Source of the DNA: JAAYYY01 sp964579295
GTDB lineage: Bacteria; Chloroflexota; Anaerolineae; Promineifilales; Promineifilaceae
Length of the DNA stretch: 64,000 bases
NCBI GenBank assembly: GCA_964579295.1
Contig: CAZOGK010000002.1
Location: forward strand, 210,305-274,304
Direction of reading: 5' to 3'
The notes beneath the pieces were generated by a model, which was not told the DNA's origin, ran no database searches, and worked only from the letters and a program-made list of their open reading frames with translations. How positions within the stretch are numbered: the first letter of the stretch is position 1; each line of letters opens with the position of its first letter. Of the stretch, positions 1 through 7,379 are shown in pieces. The position numbers and the translations under genes were made by a program.

Positions 1-651
1 GACTTCAGCGACGAAGCCCGGCTGGCCGAGCTGATCGACCGGCTGCAGGGCGCTGACGTGGCGCTGGTCTCCGACGCCGGCATGCCCGGTCTCTCTGACC
101 CTGGCTACCGGCTGGTCCAGGCGGCCCATGAAGCGGGCATCGCCGTCAGCCCCATTCCCGGCCCGGCGGCGGCCATTACGGCGCTTGTCAGCAGCGGGCT
201 GCCCACCGATAGCTTTCTCTTCCTCGGCTTCTTGCCGCGCCAGGTAGCCGCCCGGCGGGCGGCGCTGGAGAAGGTGCGCCAGCTCCCCTACACACTGGTC
301 CTCTACGAGGCGCCGCACCGGCTGCTCAAGCTGCTCGCCGACGTAGAAGCGGTGCTGGGCGAACGACAGCTCGTCGTGGCCCGCGAGCTGACCAAGCTCT
401 ATGAAGAGCTGTGGCGGGGCACGCCCACCGACGCACGGCGCCATTTTGGGCGGGATCAGGTTCGCGGGGAGATTACGGTGGTGATTGAGGGCGCCGCCGC
501 CCTGCCGGCGTGGGATGAGGCTGCCGTGCGCCAGGCACTGACCGAGGCCATTGCCGCCGGGCAATCACGCAAAGAGGCCGCCGCCGCGGTGGCGGCGCGC
601 TCCGGCTGGCGCAAGAAGGAGCTCTACGAGCTATCGCTGAATCTGGAATAA
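1..651 (+). CDS. rsmI: 16S rRNA (cytidine-1402-2'-O)-methyltransferase RsmI, 5'-truncated
   Basis: The reading frame is open from base 1 and ends at TAA 649-651, so the N-terminus lies outside the window. About 216 of the usual ~280 residues are present. The SAM tetrapyrrole-methylase signature VALVSDAGMPGLSDPGYRLV begins near base 61 and is typical of RsmI, which 2'-O-methylates C1402 in the ribosomal P site using S-adenosylmethionine. The later segment with PGPAAAITALVSSGLPTDSF and LYEAPHRLLKLL also fits this family. The C-terminal part (AIAAGQSRKEAAAAVA) resembles the small RsmI C-terminal helical domain. The gene is convergent with the LCP gene, only 6 bp apart. Confidence 0.93.
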   Translation, partial: DFSDEARLAELIDRLQGADVALVSDAGMPGLSDPGYRLVQAAHEAGIAVSPIPGPAAAITALVSSGLPTDSFLFLGFLPRQVAARRAALEKVRQLPYTLVLYEAPHRLLKLLADVEAVLGERQLVVARELTKLYEELWRGTPTDARRHFGRDQVRGEITVVIEGAAALPAWDEAAVRQALTEAIAAGQSRKEAAAAVAARSGWRKKELYELSLNLE

Positions 652-657
652 GCGCGC

Positions 658-2136
658 CTACGGCTGCTCCGCTTCCGGCGTCGCCGACTTCTCCGCCCAG
701 TCGTTGCCCAGAATCACCAGCACGTCGTACTCGCCGGCGGCGGGCCGGGTGCTGTACGTGATGTTCAGCGGCGGCGCCTGCAGCAGCTCGGCCAGATAGC
801 GCGTGGTATTGAGGTGCGAGCCATAATCGACAATTTGCGTGCTGGATAGGGCCGCGCCTTCGGCGTTGCCGATCTCCACGACGTTGATGCCGAACGGCTG
901 CAGATAGTCGCGCGTGTTCGCCGCCAGGCCAATCGTCGCCGTGCCGTTCTGAATCAGCACCCGCGCGTTTTCCTGGCGGGCCAGCTGCGGCAGGTTTTCG
1001 ATGACGGGCGTGGGGATAGCCGGCGGCGCAAAGAGCTGGTCGCGCAGCAGGCGGATGCGCTCCCGGTTGGGAACCAGCACCATCTGCCCGTCCCACGTCA
1101 TCTCGTTATAGACGTAGTCGTAATCGATAACTTCGGTGCGGATATTTTCGCGCGGGATGTCCTGCGCCAGCAGCGCCAGCTGGATGGCTTCTTCCAGGCT
1201 CATGTTCGTGTTCACGTTGTTCTGGAACGATTGCCAGAGCTGCGGCGCCTGGGCCAGCAGGCGCGGCACGACGTTGAGCCGCAGCGCCTTGTCGCGCACG
1301 GCCATAACCACTTCCTGCTGTCGCGCCGCCCGGTCGATGTCGCCGCCAAAGGTAGCCCGCGTGCGCGCATACTTGAGCGCTTCGACGCCGCCCAGCTCAT
1401 GAACGCCCGGCGCGATGTAAAAAGGATCAAAGCCGTAGCAGCTATCCGGGTAGGTTGGGTCGTCAATTTCCTCGTCCACGTCGACGGTGATGCCGCCGAC
1501 GAGATCTACAAATTCGACGAAGCCCTCGAAATTAGCGGTGACGTAATAGGCAATGGGCACGCCGAGCGTCGCCTCTACCGTCTCCACCGCCAGCGCCGCC
1601 CCGCCGCCCGGATACTGGAAGGCGTCTCCCTGAAAGTAGGCCTGGTTAATGCGGTTGACGCCGAAACCGGGAATCTCCACCCACATATCGCGCGGCAGCG
1701 ACAGCGCCCCTGCCGAGAGGCCAACCGGGTCAATCGTCACTACCATCATGCTATCGGTGTGCGTCGGTCCTTCTTCGCCGCAGCGCAGATCGATACCCAT
1801 GAGCAGGACGTTGACCCGTTCGGTGCCCGACCAGCGCTTGAACATGTCGGGCGACAGCAGCGAGCCGCCATCTTCGCCGTCCGGCGAGTCACTACTCACC
1901 AGCGGGTCGTTCAGCCCGGTCGGGTTCTCGCCTCCCTCGGGCAGTGCCGGATTAAAGTCGGCTGTCGTCTCGTCGATACTGGCGACGGCTTCGCGAACCG
2001 TGTTAAACAGCCACGAGCCGGTCACGCCAATGATGACGAGAAGCAGGATGATTCCCGCGGCGCCGATCAGGACAACGGCCCACAAGGGCAGCTGCAGGCG
2101 CGGGCGCTCGCGGCGCGTACTCGGCTGATTTCTCAT
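658..2136 (-). CDS. LytR-CpsA-Psr (LCP) family protein with LytR_C domain
   Basis: A 492-residue membrane-anchored enzyme. LCP proteins transfer undecaprenyl-linked glycopolymers to peptidoglycan or other acceptors outside the cell. One transmembrane helix lies at about residues 18-44, followed by a Pro/Gly/Asp-rich linker. The LCP domain spans about 105-290 with the expected LLMGIDLR, TDSMMVV, SLPRDMWVEIPG and YARTRATFGGDIDR motifs; Asp116, Asp128 and the Arg residues are the usual pyrophosphate and Mg2+ ligands. A LytR_C-like domain follows at about 390-480 (ARVLIQNGTATIGLAANTRD). It is transcribed divergently from thrS and has its own promoter. The exact glycan acceptor cannot be told from sequence. 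Confidence 0.9.
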   Translation of the reverse strand: MRNQPSTRRERPRLQLPLWAVVLIGAAGIILLLVIIGVTGSWLFNTVREAVASIDETTADFNPALPEGGENPTGLNDPLVSSDSPDGEDGGSLLSPDMFKRWSGTERVNVLLMGIDLRCGEEGPTHTDSMMVVTIDPVGLSAGALSLPRDMWVEIPGFGVNRINQAYFQGDAFQYPGGGAALAVETVEATLGVPIAYYVTANFEGFVEFVDLVGGITVDVDEEIDDPTYPDSCYGFDPFYIAPGVHELGGVEALKYARTRATFGGDIDRAARQQEVVMAVRDKALRLNVVPRLLAQAPQLWQSFQNNVNTNMSLEEAIQLALLAQDIPRENIRTEVIDYDYVYNEMTWDGQMVLVPNRERIRLLRDQLFAPPAIPTPVIENLPQLARQENARVLIQNGTATIGLAANTRDYLQPFGINVVEIGNAEGAALSSTQIVDYGSHLNTTRYLAELLQAPPLNITYSTRPAAGEYDVLVILGNDWAEKSATPEAEQP

Positions 2137-2172
2137 AATAACGCTCTTTACAACCTGACAGAATGGGCGCTG

Positions 2173-2200
2173 ATTATAGCACGGGCATTGCTCATGACAA
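2173..2200 (-). promoter_or_regulatory. Promoter of the LCP gene
   Basis: On the minus strand, TTGTCA (2200-2195) and TATAAT (2178-2173) are separated by 16 bp, and a TGC just before the -10 makes it an extended -10 promoter. Predicted transcription start is near 2166, giving a ~30-nt leader before the ATG at 2136. Confidence 0.6.
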
Positions 2201-2239
2201 TCACTAGCCCCCTGCCTAGCATGCGCTCACGCAATGACA

Positions 2240-2268
2240 TTGACATACGCAGCGCACTTTGCTAAGCT
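2240..2268 (+). promoter_or_regulatory. Promoter of the thrS T-box leader
   Basis: A perfect -35 TTGACA (2240-2245), a 17-bp spacer and the -10 TAAGCT (2263-2268) put transcription start near 2275. That lies just before the T-box stem I and ~275 nt upstream of thrS. It is divergent from the LCP promoter. Confidence 0.65.
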
Positions 2269-2296
2269 TAAACGCACAATTTAACCAGACAACACG

Positions 2297-2541
2297 ATGA
2301 CCGGGACGAGTAGCTGCTGAGCCTGTCCCAGAGAGTGGGCGCCACTGGCTGGAAGCGCCCGCGGCAAAGAGAGCAGCAAAAACCACCCGGGAGTGATCTC
2401 CGGAACGGCTTGCCCAGTATGGAGATCCGGCTGGCCCCGTTATCGGCCACAATGAGGGTCCGGGCGCGCTGCCCGGGCTGAAGTTGGGTGGAATCGCGAA
2501 CGCCATCGCCCCGATGTTGGGCTGTGGCGTTTTTTGTTTTG
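2297..2541 (+). ncRNA. T-box leader (threonine), tRNA-sensing riboswitch of thrS
   Basis: All main T-box parts can be seen. Stem I base: CCGGG 2301-2305 pairs with CCCGG 2386-2390. The internal specifier loop holds ACC (Thr) at 2382-2384 followed by a purine. Mid helix: GCTGCT 2313-2318 pairs with AGCAGC 2372-2377. A GA-motif CAGAGAG follows at ~2330, then a distal helix GGGCGC 2337-2342 with GCGCCC 2355-2360. A stem III hairpin lies at 2460-2476. The conserved T-box GGGTGGAATCGCG is at 2486-2498 (consensus GGGTGGNACCGCG). TTGGG 2484-2488 can pair with CCCGA 2510-2514 as antiterminator, competing with the terminator. Uncharged tRNA-Thr should stabilise readthrough into thrS. Confidence 0.92.
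2499..2540 (+). terminator. Intrinsic terminator of the thrS T-box
   Basis: AACGCCA (2499-2505) pairs with TGGCGTT (2525-2531), with further pairing inside (GCCC 2508-2511 with GGGC 2519-2522), followed by T runs at 2531-2535 and 2537-2540. Formation should be blocked when the T-box binds uncharged tRNA. Confidence 0.88.
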
Positions 2542-2553
2542 CGGAGGTGAATG

Positions 2554-4404
2554 ATGGCTGAGGCAGTTGCAGAGAGAGAGCAAGAAGAACAGGTCCCATA
2601 CCAGGAATCGTGGCTCTACCGGCTGCGCCACTCGGCGGCCCATGTGATGGCCGAAGCAGTGCGCGAGCTTTTCCCGGAAGCGCGACTGGCTATTGGGCCG
2701 CCCATCGAGGACGGTTTTTACTACGATTTCGATCTGGGCAAGGACGAGCGGGGCAAGCCGCGTACCTTCTCCGAGGAGGATCTAGAGCGCATCGAGACCC
2801 GGATGAAAGAGCTGCTCAAAGACAACGCGCGCTTTGAACATTCGACCATGCCCGTGGTCGAGGCGCTTGAGTTCTTTGCTGACGAGCCATACAAGGTCGA
2901 GCTTATCCAGGAGCTGGCCGCCGGGCGCGTGGACGAAGATGGCCGTCCCATTGCCGAACCGGTGACCGAGGTGGGCATCTACCGCCACCGCGATTTCGTC
3001 GACCTCTGCCGCGGCCCGCATGTCAACTACACCAGCCAGGTGAAGGCCAATGCGGTCAAGCTGCTGCGCAGCGGCGGCGCTTACTGGCGCGGTGACGAGA
3101 AGCGCGAGCAGCTGCAGCGCATCTATGGCACGGCCTGGCCCTCCCGCGCCGAGCTGGAGGAATACCTGGCCCGCCGCGCCGAAGCAATGGCCCGCGACCA
3201 CCGGCGCCTGGGCAAGCAGCTGGGGCTCTTCCACATCTCGCCGCTGGTCGGCACGGGGCTGCCCCTCTGGCTGCCCAATGGGACGATCCTGCGCGAAACG
3301 CTGGAGCAGTTCCTGCGCCAGGCGCAGCGCGAGCGCGGCTACCTGCCGGTGATTACGCCGCACATCGGCAAGATCGACCTCTATATCACCAGCGGGCACT
3401 ACCCTTACTACAAGGATAGTCAGTACGCGCCAATCGACATAGACGGCGATCTCTTCCTGCTGCGGCCCATGAACTGCCCGCACCACATCGAGATCTACCG
3501 CAGCGAGGCGCGCAGCTATCGCGATCTGCCCCTGCGGCTGGCAGAGTTCGGCACGGTCTACCGCTACGAACAGAGCGGCGAGCTGGCGGGTCTGACGCGC
3601 GTGCGTGGCTTCACTATCGACGATTCCCACCTCTTCGTCACGCCGGAGCAGCTTGAGGACGAGTTCGTCCGGGTTGTCGAGCTGATTCAGCATATCTTTG
3701 GGGCAATGGGTTTTGCCGACTTCCGCGCCCGGCTTGGCACGAACGACCCGGACAGCGACAAATATGCCGGCTCGCCGGAGATGTGGGAAAAGGGCGTGGC
3801 GGCCATTCGCACCGCCGCCGAACGGCTCGGCCTCGACTACTCGCTGGAGGTAGGTGAGGCGGCCTTCTACGGGCCGAAGCTCGACTTCATCGTCCGCGAC
3901 GTGCTCAAGCGCGAGTGGCAGCTCGGCACGGTTCAGGTGGACTTCCTGCTGCCCGAGCGCTTCGATCTGGAATACGTGGGCGCCGATGGCGAGCGCCACC
4001 GGCCGGTGATGATTCACCGCGCGCCTTTTGGCAGCGTAGAGCGCTTTGTCGGCATCCTCATCGAGCATTTCAACGGCGCTTTCCCCGTCTGGCTGGCGCC
4101 GGTGCAGGCCATCCTTGTGCCCATTACCGACCGGCACATCGACTATGCCCGGCAGGCAGCCCAGGAGCTGCGCGAGGCGGGCATTCGCGTTGAGGTTGAC
4201 GATAGCGGCAACCGCATGAACGCCAAGATCCGGGACGCCCAGCTGCGAAAGATCCCATACATGCTCGTCGTCGGCGACCGTGAGGCGGAAGCTGGCGCCG
4301 TCGCCGTGCGCACCCGCGACGAGGAAAATCGCGGCGCCATGCCGGTCGCCGACTTCAAGAAGCAGATCCTGGAGCGCATCCGCACTAACGCGCTCGACCT
4401 GTAG
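2554..4404 (+). CDS. thrS: Threonine--tRNA ligase without TGS domain
   Basis: Charges tRNA-Thr. The Shine-Dalgarno GGAGGTGA at 2543-2550 is perfect; two in-frame ATGs follow at 2551 and 2554, and I prefer 2554 for spacing. The protein starts almost directly with the editing domain (RHSAAHVMAEAV and CRGPHV metal/catalytic motifs), so the ~60-residue N-terminal TGS domain of E. coli-type ThrRS is absent. The class II core carries MNCPHHIEIY, the motif-2 region (GTVYRYEQSGELAGLTRVRG) and motif 3 (HRAPFGSVERFVGILIEH). The zinc ligands Cys (MNCPHH), His (DDSH) and His (MIHRA) are intact. The anticodon-binding domain is C-terminal (VPITDRHIDYARQAAQELRE). Expression is governed by the upstream T-box. 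Confidence 0.96.
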   Translation: MAEAVAEREQEEQVPYQESWLYRLRHSAAHVMAEAVRELFPEARLAIGPPIEDGFYYDFDLGKDERGKPRTFSEEDLERIETRMKELLKDNARFEHSTMPVVEALEFFADEPYKVELIQELAAGRVDEDGRPIAEPVTEVGIYRHRDFVDLCRGPHVNYTSQVKANAVKLLRSGGAYWRGDEKREQLQRIYGTAWPSRAELEEYLARRAEAMARDHRRLGKQLGLFHISPLVGTGLPLWLPNGTILRETLEQFLRQAQRERGYLPVITPHIGKIDLYITSGHYPYYKDSQYAPIDIDGDLFLLRPMNCPHHIEIYRSEARSYRDLPLRLAEFGTVYRYEQSGELAGLTRVRGFTIDDSHLFVTPEQLEDEFVRVVELIQHIFGAMGFADFRARLGTNDPDSDKYAGSPEMWEKGVAAIRTAAERLGLDYSLEVGEAAFYGPKLDFIVRDVLKREWQLGTVQVDFLLPERFDLEYVGADGERHRPVMIHRAPFGSVERFVGILIEHFNGAFPVWLAPVQAILVPITDRHIDYARQAAQELREAGIRVEVDDSGNRMNAKIRDAQLRKIPYMLVVGDREAEAGAVAVRTRDEENRGAMPVADFKKQILERIRTNALDL

Positions 4405-4410
4405 GCTCCG

Positions 4411-4447
4411 CTAGATGACCGGCACTGCGGAAGCGCCGGTCATCTGG
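4411..4447. terminator. Hairpin between convergent thrS and VWA gene
   Basis: AGATGACCGGC (4413-4423) and GCCGGTCATCT (4435-4445) form a perfect 11-bp inverted repeat with an 11-nt loop. It sits between the two stop codons and could end transcription from both sides. It lacks a U-tract, so it is not a textbook intrinsic terminator. Confidence 0.55.
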
Positions 4448-4458
4448 CGTGTATAGGC

Positions 4459-7374
4459 TCAGGAATCGCGCTTGCCGGCCTCTTCTTGCTGCCGGCGACG
4501 CTCCAGCAGGCGAGCGGCCAGCGAACCCGGCGCGGGCTCCTCTTTGGCAGGAGCCCGCGCCGCTTCTCCTTCTACGGTGGCTGGCGCGGACTGGCGTTCC
4601 GGCGCTGGCGGTGGTGGCTGGACAACCGGTTGCATCTCCAGCGCTTCCTCGGCCTCAGTCCCGCGCCCGGCTCCGGCGCGCGCTTTGGCGTCGAAGAGAC
4701 GGCTCACCTGCTCGCTGCGTTGCGGCGCCGGCGCCAGCTCTGGCTGCCGCCCCCGGATGGCGACCCAGGCGCGCTCCACGTCGCGGCGCGTGACAACGAG
4801 CCGGCGCAGAGCAATATCCACCGGCAGGAGAACGACCGCCAGCAACGTCAGCAAGGGCCAGATGGGGCGCGACGCCCGCTGCGCCGGCAGGGTGTGGGCA
4901 AAGGCCAGCGCCGGATCAGCGCCGATATCCACGCCGCCGGACAGGCCGGCAAGCGTCTCCAGCAGAACAAGGTCCGGCTCCAGGCTCTGGTATTCCGGCG
5001 AGTAACCGAGCACCCAGCCGCTGGTCTGGGCTACAGCCGGCTCATCCTCATCGCCGGCCGTGCCCGTGACGCGCAGCAGGTGGGCCCCCTCGTGATCGGG
5101 CGCAAACTGCCCTTCGTAGCGGCCGGGCGCTATCTGCTGCAGGGTGACGGCAGTGACCTCCCCGGCCGGGTTGACGACATTGGCCGCCATCTTTAGCTCG
5201 TTGAGATAGTCGCCGTCGTTGCCGCGGGCATCGACGGTGAGGCGCGCCGTGCCGTCCTCGTAGCTGACTGTCGATTCCACGCTGCTGTCCCGGCTCTGGG
5301 TAATCGTCCAGGCCACCGCTTGCGCCCAGAAGGTAGGAAAGCCTGACCAGCGCACCCAATCTGCCGACCAGCGCCCGGTGGCGTCTGCGGTCCAAGCCAC
5401 CGCGCGGCCGAGGCCATATTGCCATGTAGCCAGCAGTGGGTCGCCCTGCGGCGTCTCCAGGACGACCTGAGCCGTTGCCCTGGGGCTGGTCCCTATATAG
5501 CCATAGAGCGGCGGCACCTGGCGGATGTTGGCGACAATCGGGCTCTCGCTGACCAGAGTGGGGAAGAACGGCTCTTCCACCAGGTAGGTGCGCTGGATGG
5601 CCGTTGTCTCCTGGGTAAAAATCTGCGGCAGGTTGGCGGCTTCCAGCGTCAGGTGAAAGCGCCCGTTGCCCAGCTCGGCCATCTGCTGCAGCCAGGGCAC
5701 GTCTTTGCCAGCGCCGATGGCGATCATGCTGACCGTGGCGCCTTCTTCCACCAGCCCGGCAATCAGCTCCGGCACGCCGTCCTGCTCGTTGGAGTCGGCG
5801 CCGTCGGCGAGTACGATCAGGTGCCTGACCTGGTGCTGGCTCCCGGCCAGGACTTCGGCGGCGGCGGCGACGCCGGTACGCACATTGATGCCGCCGCCCC
5901 CGGCGCCGATTTCGCGAATGGCGTTGATAATCGTCTCTTTGTCGTCGGCAAGCATCGGGCCGATGACCTGGTCCGGCTCGGTGTCCACCGGAATCACCGC
6001 GATCTCGTCGAAGGAGTTGAGCAGCTCTACCACGCGCGCGGCGGCTTCGTTGGCTAGCTGGATCTTGGTCAGCCCCCCTTCCGCCATGGCCATGCTGCCG
6101 GAGCGATCGATGACGATGGCGATGCTCACGTCGGGGAAGCGCTCCTGATCCTTGATTTGCATCTCCACCGGCAGCGTCTCCTCCAGCGGGGTACGGAAGT
6201 AGCCGCCCATACCGTAGCTTTGCGGGCCGCCGCTGACTACCAGCCCGCCGCCGAGGTCGCGCACGTAGCTCTGCAGCGCCTCCATCTTGCGCGGCGTCAG
6301 ATCCTTGGCGTTCACGTTAGTCAGGACAATGCTGCTGTAGTTGCTCAGCGCCGGCAGCAGCGCCGGCATCCCCTCTGGCGTTGCCTGATCCACCAGCAGA
6401 CCGGTCGCTTCCAGCGCTGCGCGCAGCTGCGCAGCTTCGTCGGGATAAGGCTCGCCACTATCGTCCAGCTCGCCGTCGCTGCTGACCAGGAGCACGCGCG
6501 GCGGCCCAACCACCTCGGTAAAGGCAGCCAGCTGGTTATTCTGGTAGTAGGTATCAGCAGTCGGCTCCAGCTCCACCGTGTAGCGAATAAAATCCTGCTC
6601 GCCGCCCTGCAGGGCAATGGAGAAGTTGTTGCTGCCGCGGTGGAGCTGCACAGCCTGCTCGGAGACGACCCGCCCCCCTTCCAGCACGCGCAGGGTCGCC
6701 GTCGTGTTCGTCGTGCTGACGGCGCTGACGCTCACCGCGAACTGCTCGCCCTGGCGCACGCGCGTGGGCGCTCGCACCTCGGTGAGCATCGTCTCGTCGG
6801 CCGCCGCCGGCCGCGTGAGCGGCACGTAGTCGATGGCAATGCCGGCGGCGGCCGCCAGCTGCGCCGCCTGCACGCTGTCGCCGGCCGTGGCCGCACCGTC
6901 GCTAAGGATGACGAGCCGGCGGGCGCTACCCGGTGGAAAGAGCGCCATGCCCAACCGAATGGCCTCCGAGAGATTGGTCTGCAGGCGCAGCGGCGTCGAG
7001 CTGAACGGGGCAAGCTCGGCCAGCCCGCTCAGCGGCCGCTCGACGAGGGCGTTGGCGCCGAACAGGACGACGGCTGCCTGGTCAGTGGAGCCCATGCGGG
7101 CCATTGCCTCCTGCACGTAGCCCTCGGCCGCGGCCAGCTGCTCCGCGCTCATCGAATCAGAGTGATCGACGAGGAAGACAACGGCCAGCTCGTCGGCGGC
7201 GCGCACTACCTGGGCGCCGGCCAGGCTCAGCGTCAACAGCAGCAGGATGAGCAGCCGTAGGCCCACGCTGGCCAGGTCGCGCCGCCGCGCCCGCCGCAGC
7301 CCCGGCAGCGCCAGCCAGACAAAATAGGGCAGCGCCAGTAGCAGCACGAGCGCAAGCGGTGTGGCAAAGCGCAT
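4459..7374 (-). CDS. Membrane protein with two von Willebrand A domains and a GATase-like middle region
   Basis: 971 residues. Two N-terminal hydrophobic helices (about 5-25 and 35-55) resemble BatA-type N-termini. VWA domain 1 follows with an intact MIDAS motif (DHSDS in VVFLVDHSDSMSAEQ). A region at about 290-400 resembles the class I glutamine-amidotransferase-like fold found in this family (ALRAALEATGLLVD, LGGGLVVSGGPQSYGMGGYF). VWA domain 2 has MIDAS DRSGS (IAIVIDRSGSMAM). A further beta-rich region leads to a last helix (PIWPLLTLLAVVLLPVDIAL) and a proline/glutamate-rich charged tail. It probably acts as a membrane-bound metal-dependent adhesion or assembly factor; the partner is unknown. 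It starts 5 nt after the stop of the upstream histidine-kinase-like gene, so the two are co-transcribed. Confidence 0.85.
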   Translation of the reverse strand: MRFATPLALVLLLALPYFVWLALPGLRRARRRDLASVGLRLLILLLLTLSLAGAQVVRAADELAVVFLVDHSDSMSAEQLAAAEGYVQEAMARMGSTDQAAVVLFGANALVERPLSGLAELAPFSSTPLRLQTNLSEAIRLGMALFPPGSARRLVILSDGAATAGDSVQAAQLAAAAGIAIDYVPLTRPAAADETMLTEVRAPTRVRQGEQFAVSVSAVSTTNTTATLRVLEGGRVVSEQAVQLHRGSNNFSIALQGGEQDFIRYTVELEPTADTYYQNNQLAAFTEVVGPPRVLLVSSDGELDDSGEPYPDEAAQLRAALEATGLLVDQATPEGMPALLPALSNYSSIVLTNVNAKDLTPRKMEALQSYVRDLGGGLVVSGGPQSYGMGGYFRTPLEETLPVEMQIKDQERFPDVSIAIVIDRSGSMAMAEGGLTKIQLANEAAARVVELLNSFDEIAVIPVDTEPDQVIGPMLADDKETIINAIREIGAGGGGINVRTGVAAAAEVLAGSQHQVRHLIVLADGADSNEQDGVPELIAGLVEEGATVSMIAIGAGKDVPWLQQMAELGNGRFHLTLEAANLPQIFTQETTAIQRTYLVEEPFFPTLVSESPIVANIRQVPPLYGYIGTSPRATAQVVLETPQGDPLLATWQYGLGRAVAWTADATGRWSADWVRWSGFPTFWAQAVAWTITQSRDSSVESTVSYEDGTARLTVDARGNDGDYLNELKMAANVVNPAGEVTAVTLQQIAPGRYEGQFAPDHEGAHLLRVTGTAGDEDEPAVAQTSGWVLGYSPEYQSLEPDLVLLETLAGLSGGVDIGADPALAFAHTLPAQRASRPIWPLLTLLAVVLLPVDIALRRLVVTRRDVERAWVAIRGRQPELAPAPQRSEQVSRLFDAKARAGAGRGTEAEEALEMQPVVQPPPPAPERQSAPATVEGEAARAPAKEEPAPGSLAARLLERRRQQEEAGKRDS

Positions 7375-7379
7375 GGGCG

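Noticed and set aside
1231..2265. 344-codon plus-strand frame over the LCP gene
   Set aside because: Opposite-strand shadow of a clear LCP protein; no SD, no domain.
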